Source: Thermus sediminis
GTDB lineage: Bacteria > Deinococcota > Deinococci > Deinococcales > Thermaceae
Reading direction: 5' to 3'
Assembly (NCBI RefSeq): GCF_003426945.1
Contig: NZ_QURO01000004.1
Span: 1,723,501 to 1,787,500 of the forward strand
DNA: 64,000 bases
Both the position numbers and the translations under genes were made by a program. Below, piece after piece: positions 33,576-41,641 of this stretch. The notes under the pieces were generated by a model. That model saw nothing but the letters and a program-made list of their open reading frames with translations, made no database searches and was not told the DNA's origin. Positions within the stretch are counted from its first letter, which is position 1. Each line of letters starts with the position of its first letter.

Positions 33576-34430
33576 GCCCTGGGAAGGGGCCCCAAAGAGC
33601 CTGAGGAAGAGGCTTTCCAGGCTAGGGGTCCCCTGGGAGACCTCCTGCACCTCCCCGTCCAGGTAGGGGAGGTGGGCCCGCAGGGCCTCCCAGGGGCCCA
33701 GGAAGAAGAGGCGGTCGGGGGCCTCCACGAGCCAGCCCGGCCCCAGGGCCCCCGCCAGGGCCTCCGCCTGGGGCTCCAGGAGGCGCACCCTATACCCCTC
33801 CCCCGCCCACTCCTGGAGGAGGGCCCGGGTGGGCCCCTCCCGCAGGACCTCCCCCCGGTGGAGAAAGGCCACCCGGTCGCTCACCCGCTCCACTCCCTCC
33901 AGGTCGTGGGAGGTGAGGAGGATCCCCCACCCTTCCCCCTTAAGCTCCAGGAGGATCCCCTCAAACTCCCTCCGGCTCACCGGGTCCAGGCCCAGGGTGG
34001 GCTCGTCCAGGAGGAGGAAGCGGGGCTTGAGGGCGAGGGCGGCGGAGCCCATGGCCTCCCGCAGGCGGCCAAGCCGCCTCAGGGTGCGGGCCAGGGCCAG
34101 GGCGAGGCGGGCCTGGGCCCGGGGGTCCTCGGCGCGCCGAAGGGCCTCCTCCAGGGCCAGCGCACCCTCCCTTGGGGGCAGGGCCAGGCCCAGGTGGTAG
34201 AGGGTGAGGGGGGTCTGGGCCCTCCGGGCGGCCTCGAGGGCCAGGGCCCGGTAGGCCCCGAGGTTTCCCCGCCTCGCCTTCAAGAAGCCCAGGAGGGCCA
34301 GGCGCTCCGCCTCCAGGAGGCCTTCCTGGGGGGTGAAGAGGAGGGCTTCCGCTTCCCAGTCCTTCCCCCTTTCCAGGAGGGCGAGGGCCTGGGCCAGGGT
34401 ATCCCCCACGCTTCCCCCTAAAGGCCCCAT
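33573..34430 (-). CDS. Chimera: TPR-like N-terminus joined to the C-terminal half of an ABC ATPase
   Basis: Residues 1 to about 133 are helical, Leu/Ala/Arg-rich and TPR-like (LARTLRRLGRLREA). From 134 the sequence becomes the end of an ABC ATPase: Walker B KPRFLLLDEPT (135-145), D-loop GLDP, H-loop LTSHDLEGVERVSDRV with H175, and an ABC2-type C-terminal extension. Walker A, Q-loop and the LSGGQ signature are missing, so it cannot hydrolyse ATP alone. It looks like a deletion that fused two genes at a shared ALAL stretch. The ATG at 34430 lies inside the end of the VOC gene. Confidence 0.7.
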   Translation of the reverse strand: MGPLGGSVGDTLAQALALLERGKDWEAEALLFTPQEGLLEAERLALLGFLKARRGNLGAYRALALEAARRAQTPLTLYHLGLALPPREGALALEEALRRAEDPRAQARLALALARTLRRLGRLREAMGSAALALKPRFLLLDEPTLGLDPVSRREFEGILLELKGEGWGILLTSHDLEGVERVSDRVAFLHRGEVLREGPTRALLQEWAGEGYRVRLLEPQAEALAGALGPGWLVEAPDRLFFLGPWEALRAHLPYLDGEVQEVSQGTPSLESLFLRLFGAPSQG

Positions 34431-34795
34431 ATCCTTCCGGGGGCCAGCTCCACCAGGTTGCCCGCGGGGTCTTGGGTGTAGAGGCTCCTTCCCCCGGGCC
34501 ACTCTGCCCAAAAGACGGGGTAGCCCGCCCTCTTCAGGCGCTCCTCCCAGAGGGGAAGCTCCTCCTCCTCCACCCGGAAGGCCACGTGCACGCTCCCATG
34601 GGCCCCGTGGGGGGGCAGGGCCTCCTCCTTCTCCGTGAGCTTGGGGTTGAAGACCAGGAAGACCCCCCGGCCCGCGCGGAAGAAGGCGTGCCTGGGGGGT
34701 TTGAACTGGAAGCAGGGGAGGCCTAAGACCCCCTCGTAGAAGGCCCGGGCCTTCTCCAGGTCCTCCGCGTAGACCGAGGTCTCCAGGACCTCCAC
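34418..34795 (-). CDS. VOC-family (glyoxalase/dioxygenase superfamily) protein
   Basis: A 125-residue vicinal-oxygen-chelate protein: LETSVYAEDLEKARAFYEGVLGL at the start, SVHVAFRV in the middle and LYTQDPAGNLVELA at the end, with H and E at usual metal positions. Substrate unknown. It starts with GTG overlapping the GYD-domain gene stop by one base and overlaps the chimera gene by 13 nt. Confidence 0.82.
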   Translation of the reverse strand: MEVLETSVYAEDLEKARAFYEGVLGLPCFQFKPPRHAFFRAGRGVFLVFNPKLTEKEEALPPHGAHGSVHVAFRVEEEELPLWEERLKRAGYPVFWAEWPGGRSLYTQDPAGNLVELAPGRIWGL

Positions 34796-35082
34796 TACTT
34801 GAGCCGGGCGATGAGGTCGGCCACGGGGATGGCCTCCAGGGTGGTGGTCTTCACGCTCCCCCTCGAGGCCAGGTGGAGCATGGCCCGGGCCACGGCCAGG
34901 CTGTCCTCCGCTTCCACGATGTTCACAAAGTCATAGGGCCCCAAGACGGCGTACTGGGCCACCACCTTGACCCCGAAGTCCCGCTCCAGCTCCCCGTTCA
35001 CCTCCTTGATGCGCTCGGGGTTCTTCACCAGGGTCTCCGCGCCGTCGTCCGTCAGGGTGCTGAGCACGATAAAGGTGGGCAT
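34795..35082 (-). CDS. GYD-domain protein
   Basis: A 95-residue ferredoxin-like protein of the GYD family (MPTFIVLSTLTDDGAETL, LGPYDFVNIVEAED). Biochemical role unknown in the family. The ATG at 35082 is preceded by AAAGGAGG, a clear Shine-Dalgarno, which rules out the longer open frame beginning at 35151. Confidence 0.82.
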   Translation of the reverse strand: MPTFIVLSTLTDDGAETLVKNPERIKEVNGELERDFGVKVVAQYAVLGPYDFVNIVEAEDSLAVARAMLHLASRGSVKTTTLEAIPVADLIARLK

Positions 35083-35101
35083 ACTTTGGCCTCCTTTCCC
35101 C

Positions 35102-35137
35102 TTTAGCCTACGCCTCCTCTTTAGCCTACGCCTCCTC
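35102..35137. repeat. 18-bp tandem duplication
   Basis: Two exact adjacent copies of an 18-bp unit (35102-35119 and 35120-35137) that reads TTTAGCCTACGCCTCCTC on the plus strand. The second copy contains the last codons and stop of the Uma2 gene; the first repeats them outside the gene. Confidence 0.9.
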
Positions 35138-35695
35138 GGCCTCCAGTTCAACCCCCGCGTAGACCTCCTCCACGGCGAGGGTTCCCCCCAAGCAGGGAAG
35201 GGCCAGCCCGCCCGCCTCGAGGGCCTGGTGGACCACCTCCTCCCCCTCCTTGCGGCAGAGCTCCGCTAGGGGCCTTTGGGCGCTCACCAGGAGGTAGCCC
35301 CTTAAGGAGGGAAGGGCCAGGTAGCGCCCCAGCTTCTCCCGGCGGTCCACGGCCTCGGTGTTCTGGGAGAGGACCTCCACCACCAGGCAGGGGGCTTCCT
35401 CGTAGTAGGGGTTTTCCGGAGGTGGGGCGCAGACCACCATGAGATCGGGGTAGTAAAAGGTGGCCTCCCCCACCTTGAGCTTCATGTCCGCCACGTAGAG
35501 GCGGCATCCCTTCCTTCGGGCCAGGGGATAGAGGAGGTAGTGGAGGTTGCTCACGATGAGGTTATGGGCCCGGCCCGCCCCGGCCACGGCGTAGGGGATC
35601 CCCTCCAGAAGCTCGTGCTTCACCGGGGAGGAGGCCTCCAGCTCCAGGTAGGCCTCCGGCGAAAGCCGCTTTAGGACCCTAGCGGGTTCGCCCAT
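35126..35695 (-). CDS. Uma2-family (DUF820) PDDEXK-fold protein
   Basis: A 189-residue member of the widespread Uma2 family with the restriction-endonuclease-like core: YYPDLMVVC, LVVEVLSQNTEAVDRREKL (D, E and K of the active site). Function in the cell unknown. Its ATG overlaps the guaA TAA by one base (TAATG). The Uma2 remnant at 14589-15044 is a paralogue. Confidence 0.85.
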   Translation of the reverse strand: MGEPARVLKRLSPEAYLELEASSPVKHELLEGIPYAVAGAGRAHNLIVSNLHYLLYPLARRKGCRLYVADMKLKVGEATFYYPDLMVVCAPPPENPYYEEAPCLVVEVLSQNTEAVDRREKLGRYLALPSLRGYLLVSAQRPLAELCRKEGEEVVHQALEAGGLALPCLGGTLAVEEVYAGVELEAEEA

Positions 35696-37206
35696 TACTC
35701 CCATTCTATGGTGGCCGGGGGTTTGGAGGTGATGTCGTAGACCACCCGCCCGATCTCGGGTACCCGCCTGGTGATGCGCCTGGCCACCTCGTCCAGGAAC
35801 TCCAGGGGGAGCCTGGCCCAGTCCGCGGTCATGAAGTCCTCGGTGGTCACGGCCCTGAGGGCCAGGACGTACCCGTAGCGCCTCTCGTCCCCCGCCACCC
35901 CCACGCTCCTCAAGGGGGTGAGGACGGCCAGGGCCTGAGCCACCTGGCCATAGAGCCCCCACTCCTTGAGGAGGTTTACAAAGAGGTCGTCCGCCCGCCT
36001 CAGGATGTCCAGCCCCTCCTCCGTCACCTCCCCCAGGAGGCGCACGGCGAGGCCGGGGCCGGGGAAGGGGTGCCGGAGGCGGATGGGGTCGGGAAGCCCG
36101 AGGAGAAGCGCCAGCTCCCGCACCTCGTCCTTGAAGAGGAGGCGGAAGGGCTCAAGAAGGGCAAACTGTAGGTCCTCGGGGAGGCCCCCCACGTTGTGGT
36201 GGCTCTTGATCTTGGCCGCCCCGTGCCCCCCGGCGGACTCGATGACGTCGGGGTAGAGGGTCCCTTGCGCCAGGAAGCAGAAGGGCCCCTTCTCCCGGGC
36301 CACCTGGCCGAAGACCTCCACGAACTCCCGCCCGATGACCCTCCGCTTTTCCTCGGGGTCCTCCACCCCCTTTAGGGCCCTCAGGAAGCGGTCCTTGGCC
36401 TCCACCACGAGGAGGTTCACCCCCAGGGCCCTCAAGGCTCCTTCCACCTCCTCCCTCTCCCCCAGGCGCAAAAGCCCGTGGTCCACGAAGACCGCCAGGT
36501 GGTCCACCCCCGCCCGGGCCAGGAGGAGGGCCAGGGTGGAGGAGTCCACCCCGCCGGAGACCGCAAGGAGGACCCGGTCCTTCCCCACCTGTTCCCGCAC
36601 CTCCCTGAGGAGGCCCTCCAGGATGTGCTCCGGGGTCCAGTCCCGGGGCACCTGGGCCATCTCCAGGAAGTTTTCCAGGATCTGCATCCCCTTGGGGGTG
36701 TGGGCCACCTCGGGGTGGAACTGGACCCCATAGAGGGGGGCCCCTTCCGCCTCCATGGCGGCCACGGGGTTCTCCTCGGTCTCGGCGGCCACCCGCCACC
36801 CGGGGGGGAGTTCGGTGACGGCGTCGCTGTGGCTCATCCAGACCTGGACCTCCCCGGATACCCCCCGGAAGAGGGGCCCGGAATAGCGGGTGAGGAGGGC
36901 CTTGCCGTACTCCGCCCGCCCCGCCCGCTCCACCTTCCCCCCGAGGGCCTGGGCCATGAGCTGCATGCCGTAGCAGATGCCCAGGATGGGGAGGCCCTGG
37001 GCGAAGAGGCGGGGGTCGGGCCTGGGGGCGTCCTCCTCGAAGACGCTCCTCGGCCCCCCGGAGAGGATGAGGGCCTGGGGGTTGTGCTTTAGGACCTCTT
37101 CCAAGGGGGCCGTGCCCGGGAGGATCAGGGAAAAGGCCCGGAGTTCCCGGAGCCTCCTGGCGATGAGCCGGGTGTACTGGGAGCCGAAGTCCAGGACCAC
37201 CACCAT
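35695..37206 (-). CDS. guaA: GMP synthase (glutamine-hydrolysing)
   Basis: Converts XMP, glutamine and ATP to GMP. The class I glutamine amidotransferase domain (residues 1 to about 190) has GICYGMQL with the catalytic Cys and QFHPEV with the His/Glu. The ATP pyrophosphatase domain follows with AVSGGVDSS, then the dimerisation domain ending TIEWE. 503 residues from ATG 37206, which lies 7 nt after TAGACT. The longer frame crosses the divergent luxS promoter. Confidence 0.95.
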   Translation of the reverse strand: MVVVLDFGSQYTRLIARRLRELRAFSLILPGTAPLEEVLKHNPQALILSGGPRSVFEEDAPRPDPRLFAQGLPILGICYGMQLMAQALGGKVERAGRAEYGKALLTRYSGPLFRGVSGEVQVWMSHSDAVTELPPGWRVAAETEENPVAAMEAEGAPLYGVQFHPEVAHTPKGMQILENFLEMAQVPRDWTPEHILEGLLREVREQVGKDRVLLAVSGGVDSSTLALLLARAGVDHLAVFVDHGLLRLGEREEVEGALRALGVNLLVVEAKDRFLRALKGVEDPEEKRRVIGREFVEVFGQVAREKGPFCFLAQGTLYPDVIESAGGHGAAKIKSHHNVGGLPEDLQFALLEPFRLLFKDEVRELALLLGLPDPIRLRHPFPGPGLAVRLLGEVTEEGLDILRRADDLFVNLLKEWGLYGQVAQALAVLTPLRSVGVAGDERRYGYVLALRAVTTEDFMTADWARLPLEFLDEVARRITRRVPEIGRVVYDITSKPPATIEWE

Positions 37207-37213
37207 GGGGCCC

Positions 37214-37230
37214 AGTCTACCCCTTACCAT
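37214..37230. promoter_or_regulatory. Divergent -10 elements of guaA (-) and luxS (+)
   Basis: Minus-strand TAGACT (37214-37219 reversed), 7 nt before the guaA ATG; plus-strand TACCAT (37225-37230), 6 nt before the luxS ATG. The plus-strand TACCATGGGGGTATG is identical to that before the DinB-family gene. Confidence 0.5.
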
Positions 37231-37236
37231 GGGGGT

Positions 37237-37695
37237 ATGGCCGAGGTGGAGAGCTTCCGGCTGGACCACACCCAGGTCCAGGCCCCCTACGTGCGCCTGG
37301 CGGGAAGGAAGCCTTTGGGGGGCGGAGTGGTGGAGAAGTACGACCTAAGGCTGGCGCAGCCCAACCGGGAGGCCCTCCCCACGGGGGCCTTGCACACCCT
37401 GGAGCACCTCCTGGCGGGGTACCTCAGGGACCACCTGGAGGGGGTGATAGACCTCTCCCCCATGGGGTGCCGCACGGGGTTTTACCTGGTGGCCGAGGGG
37501 CCTTTGGGGGAAGAAGCGGTCCTGGTGGCCTTGGAAAGGGCCTTGAGGGACGTCCTCCTGCACCAGGGGCCCATCCCGGGGGCGAGCCTTAGGGAGTGCG
37601 GCAACTACCGGGACCACGACCTGGAAGGGGCCAGGGCCTGGGCGGAAAGGGTCTTAAAGGCGGGGCTCAAGGTCCAGCCCACCCTCCCCCTATGA
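37237..37695 (+). CDS. luxS: S-ribosylhomocysteine lyase
   Basis: Cleaves S-ribosylhomocysteine to homocysteine and DPD, the precursor of AI-2. The metal site is H53, H57 with E56 (ALHTLEHLL) and C121 (RECGNY); the catalytic C78 is in MGCRTGFY. 152 residues. It overlaps pfs by ATGA, so the two steps of SAH recycling form one operon; whether AI-2 is a signal in this organism cannot be told. Confidence 0.93.
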   Translation: MAEVESFRLDHTQVQAPYVRLAGRKPLGGGVVEKYDLRLAQPNREALPTGALHTLEHLLAGYLRDHLEGVIDLSPMGCRTGFYLVAEGPLGEEAVLVALERALRDVLLHQGPIPGASLRECGNYRDHDLEGARAWAERVLKAGLKVQPTLPL

Positions 37696-38369
37696 CCGCC
37701 TTCTTCGCCGCCGAGCCCGAGGAGGCGGAGGCCCTCAGGGAGGCCCTCGAGGCCACCACCCCCCTAGAGGCCCCCTTCCCCCTCCACCAGGGGGAGGGGG
37801 TCCTGGTGGCGGAGACGGGGGTGGGGAAGGTGGCCTGCGCCCTGGCCGTGGCCCACGTCCTCACCCGCTTCGCTCCCAAAGGGAGCTTCTTCCTGGGGGT
37901 GGCGGGGGCCCTGGACCCTGCCCTTAGGGCCTTGGACCTCCTCCTGGCCCAAAGGGCGGTGCAGTGGGACGTGGACCTCACCCCCTTTGGCCGGGCTCCC
38001 GGGGAGACCGCCTTGGGGGTGCGCTTCTTCCCCTCAGACCCAAGGCTCCTCGCCCGGGCAGAGGCCGCCGCCCGGGCCCTGGGCTTCCCCCATAGGCTTG
38101 GGGTGGTGGCCACGGGGGACCGCTTCCTCCAGGACCCGGAGGAGGCCAAGAGGCTTCGCGCCCTCCACGGGGCGGATGCCGTGGAGATGGAGGGGGCCGC
38201 CGCCCTCATGGTGGCCTACCGCTTCCGCCACCCCATGGCCCTGGTGCGCATCGTCACCGACGGGGCGGGGGAGGGGGCGGCTTTGGACTTCCAGGCCTTT
38301 TTGCGGGAGGCCTCGAGGCGCCTTGGCCGCCTGGCCCGGGCCCTCCTCCCCTATACTGAGGGGGGATAG
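37692..38369 (+). CDS. pfs: 5'-methylthioadenosine/S-adenosylhomocysteine nucleosidase-type protein
   Basis: A 225-residue purine nucleoside phosphorylase-fold protein; VEMEGAAALMVAY carries the ribose-binding Met/Glu, and VRIVTDGAG the purine-site Asp. Its ATGA overlap with luxS supports SAH hydrolysis to S-ribosylhomocysteine. It is more diverged from classical Pfs than luxS is from its family; futalosine hydrolase is an alternative, less favoured by context. Confidence 0.75.
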   Translation: MTAFFAAEPEEAEALREALEATTPLEAPFPLHQGEGVLVAETGVGKVACALAVAHVLTRFAPKGSFFLGVAGALDPALRALDLLLAQRAVQWDVDLTPFGRAPGETALGVRFFPSDPRLLARAEAAARALGFPHRLGVVATGDRFLQDPEEAKRLRALHGADAVEMEGAAALMVAYRFRHPMALVRIVTDGAGEGAALDFQAFLREASRRLGRLARALLPYTEGG

Positions 38370-38372
38370 GCC

Positions 38373-39296
38373 ATGGAAATCCGGCTCTTCACGGGGAACG
38401 CCCACCCCGACCTGGCCCGGCGGGTGGCGGAGGCCCTGGGGGCGCCCTTGGGCCAGGCCCTGGTGGACCGCTTCCCCGATGGGGAGGTCAGGGTGCGGCT
38501 TCTGGAAAGCGTCCGGGGGGACGACGTCTACCTGGTCCAGCCCACCTCCCCCCCGGTGAACGACCACCTCATGGAGCTCCTCCTCCTGGCCGATGCCGCA
38601 AGGAGGAGCTCCGCCGCCCGCATCAACGCCGTCATCCCCTACTTCGGCTACGCCCGCCAGGACAAGCAGACCGAAGGCCGCGAGCCCGTGAGCGCCAAGC
38701 TGGTGGCAAGCCTCCTGGAGCGGGTAGGGGTCCAGCGGGTCATCGCCATTGACCTCCACGCCCCCCAGATCCAGGGCTTCTTTGACATCCCCGTGGACCA
38801 CCTCTCGGCGGTGCGCCTCTTTGCCCGCTACCTCAAGGAGAAGGGGTACGCGGAGAACGCCGTGGTGGTCTCCCCGGACGCCGGCCGGGCCGAGGAGGCC
38901 AGGCGGCTTTCCGAGCGCCTAGGCCTCCCCTTCGCCATGCTGGCCAAGCGCCGCCACGGCCCCTGGGAGACCTCGGTGACCTACGTGATCGGGGACGTAG
39001 AGGGGAAGAGGCCCCTCCTCATAGACGACATCGTCTCCACCGGCGGCACCATCAGGCGGGGGGTGGAGGCCCTCTTGGAGGCGGGGGCCCTGCCGGAAAT
39101 CGTGGTCATGGCCACCCACGCGGTTCTGGTGGGCGGGGCCCGGGAGAACCTGGCCCACCCTGCCATAGCAGAGGTGGTCTTCACCGACACCATCCCCTTG
39201 AAGGGCGGGGGCTACACCGTCCTTTCCACCGCCGAGCTCCTGGCCCAGGCCATCCGCCGCGTGCACACCAACCAGTCCGTGAGCGCCCTCATCTAG
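38373..39296 (+). CDS. prs: Ribose-phosphate pyrophosphokinase
   Basis: Makes PRPP from ribose 5-phosphate and ATP. Seen: MEIRLFTGNAHPDLA, the flexible loop YFGYARQDKQTEGREP, the divalent-metal DLHAPQIQGFFD, KRRHG and the PRPP loop DDIVSTGGT. 307 residues, standard class I length. It begins 3 nt after pfs with a purine-rich GGGGGATAGG upstream. Confidence 0.95.
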   Translation: MEIRLFTGNAHPDLARRVAEALGAPLGQALVDRFPDGEVRVRLLESVRGDDVYLVQPTSPPVNDHLMELLLLADAARRSSAARINAVIPYFGYARQDKQTEGREPVSAKLVASLLERVGVQRVIAIDLHAPQIQGFFDIPVDHLSAVRLFARYLKEKGYAENAVVVSPDAGRAEEARRLSERLGLPFAMLAKRRHGPWETSVTYVIGDVEGKRPLLIDDIVSTGGTIRRGVEALLEAGALPEIVVMATHAVLVGGARENLAHPAIAEVVFTDTIPLKGGGYTVLSTAELLAQAIRRVHTNQSVSALI

Positions 39297-39304
39297 GGGC
39301 GTGG

Positions 39305-39310
39305 TACACT
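39305..39310 (+). promoter_or_regulatory. -10 element of rplY
   Basis: TACACT, 38 nt before the rplY ATG, leaving a short leader with a small GCCCC/GGGGC stem and a GGGAGGAG Shine-Dalgarno. Confidence 0.45.
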
Positions 39311-39348
39311 CTTCTCCGCGTGCCCCTTTGGGGGCTTAGGGAGGAGCC

Positions 39349-39966
39349 ATGGAGTACCGCTTGAAAGCCTATTACCGCGAAGGGGAGAAGCCGGGGGCCC
39401 TAAGGCGGGCCGGGAAGCTCCCCGGGGTCATGTACAACCGGAGCCTAAACCGCAAGGTCTACGTGGAGCTTGGGGAGTTCGACAGGGTCTTCCGCCAAGC
39501 CTCCATCCACAACGTCATCGTCCTGGAGCTTCCCGACGGGGAGGTCCCCACCCTGGTGCGCCAGGTAAACCTGGACAAGAGGCGCCGCCGCCCTGAACAC
39601 GTGGACTTCTTTGTCCTCTCCGACGAGCCAGTGGAGATGTACGTTCCCTTGCGCTTCGTGGGCACCCCCGTGGGCGTGCGCGAGGGTGGGGTGCTCCAGG
39701 AGGTCCGCCGGGACATCCTGGTGCGGGTCTCCCCCCGGAACATCCCCGAATACATCGAGGTGGACGTGTCTGGCCTCGGCATCGGGGATAGCCTCCACGC
39801 CGCCGACCTGAAGCTTCCCGAGGGGGTGAAGCTGGCCATCTCCCCTGAGGAGACCCTCGCCGCCATCGTGCCGCCCGAGGATGTGGAGCGGCTGGCCGCG
39901 GAGGCCGCCGAGGTCCCGCCCGAGCCCGAGGTCATCAAGAAGGGCAAGAAGGAGGAGGAGGCCTAG
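39349..39966 (+). CDS. rplY: 50S ribosomal protein L25 (CTC/TL5 family)
   Basis: 5S rRNA-binding protein; the 205-residue length with an N-terminal L25 domain (MEYRLKAYYR ... GVMYNRSLNRKVYVEL) and a second TL5-type domain matches T. thermophilus TL5. An acidic-basic tail (KKGKKEEEA) closes it. A hairpin repeat begins exactly at its TAG and an intrinsic terminator follows. Confidence 0.93.
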   Translation: MEYRLKAYYREGEKPGALRRAGKLPGVMYNRSLNRKVYVELGEFDRVFRQASIHNVIVLELPDGEVPTLVRQVNLDKRRRRPEHVDFFVLSDEPVEMYVPLRFVGTPVGVREGGVLQEVRRDILVRVSPRNIPEYIEVDVSGLGIGDSLHAADLKLPEGVKLAISPEETLAAIVPPEDVERLAAEAAEVPPEPEVIKKGKKEEEA

Positions 39967-40003
39967 TACCACCCCATCCTGGCCTGGGCCAGCATGGGGC
40001 CCC
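39967..40003 (+). repeat. Stop-codon-adjacent hairpin repeat, copy 3
   Basis: TACCACCCCATCCTGGCC, then TGGGCCAGCATGGGGCCCC, starting directly after the rplY TAG, in the same orientation relative to its upstream gene as the copies after mccB and the YkgJ gene. The stem has one mismatch. Confidence 0.8.
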
Positions 40004-40062
40004 AAAAGGCGCCAAGGCCATGCCCCCTATGGGTCTTGGCTAGGGGGGTTGGGTGGGGAAAA

Positions 40063-40097
40063 GGGGCGGCCGGGGGGTGGGGCCGCCCCCGCTTTTT
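40063..40097 (+). terminator. Intrinsic terminator after rplY
   Basis: GGGGCGGCC (40063-40071), 9-nt loop, GGCCGCCCC (40081-40089), then CGCTTTTT: a perfect 9-bp GC stem followed by a T-run, 15 nt before pth. Confidence 0.85.
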
Positions 40098-40111
40098 CCC
40101 GGAGAGAGCGT

Positions 40112-40660
40112 ATGTTCCTTGTGGTAGGGCAGGGAAACCCGGGGAAGGCCTACGCCAAGACCCGGCACAACGTGGGCTTCATGGTCCTGGACCGCCTGGG
40201 CCTCTCCTTCCGCAAGAAGGGGGAGGCCCTTTTGGCGGAGGCCAAAGGGGGTCTTTTCCTGAAGCCCCTCACCTACTACAACCTCACGGGGCGGGCGGTG
40301 GCCCCCCTGGCCCGCTTCTACAAGATTCCTCCAGAAAGAATCCTAGTGGTCCACGATGAGATGGACCTGCCCCTGGGCCGCCTGCGCCTTAGGGCGGGGG
40401 GGGCCGCCGCAGGGAACCGGGGGGTGGCCTCCATCGCCGAGGCCCTGGGCACCCTGGCCTTCCACCGCCTGCGGATCGGCATCGGCAAGCCCCCCGCCAA
40501 GGAGCTGGGGGCGGCCTACGTCCTCTCGCCCTTTTCCCAGGAGGAAGAGCCCCTTCTGGCCCGGGTCATGGAGGCCGCCAAGGAGGCGGTCTGGTGTTGG
40601 GTAGAGGAGGGGCTCCTCCCCTGCGCCGACCGCTTCAACGGGTTGGACCTAAGGGGCGGG

Positions 40661-40663
<3 letters not shown>
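40112..40663 (+). CDS. pth: Peptidyl-tRNA hydrolase
   Basis: Recycles peptidyl-tRNA dropped from ribosomes. Seen: VVGQGNPGKAYAKTRHNVGF with the catalytic His, KPLTYYNLTG, VVHDEMDLPLGRLRLR and GAAAGNRGVASI (usual GGxxGHNG, here with A and R substitutions). 183 residues from ATG 40112, right after the terminator; the open frame further upstream is spurious. rplY-pth is a common bacterial pair. Confidence 0.92.
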
Positions 40664-41638
<975 letters not shown>

Positions 41639-41641
41639 ACC

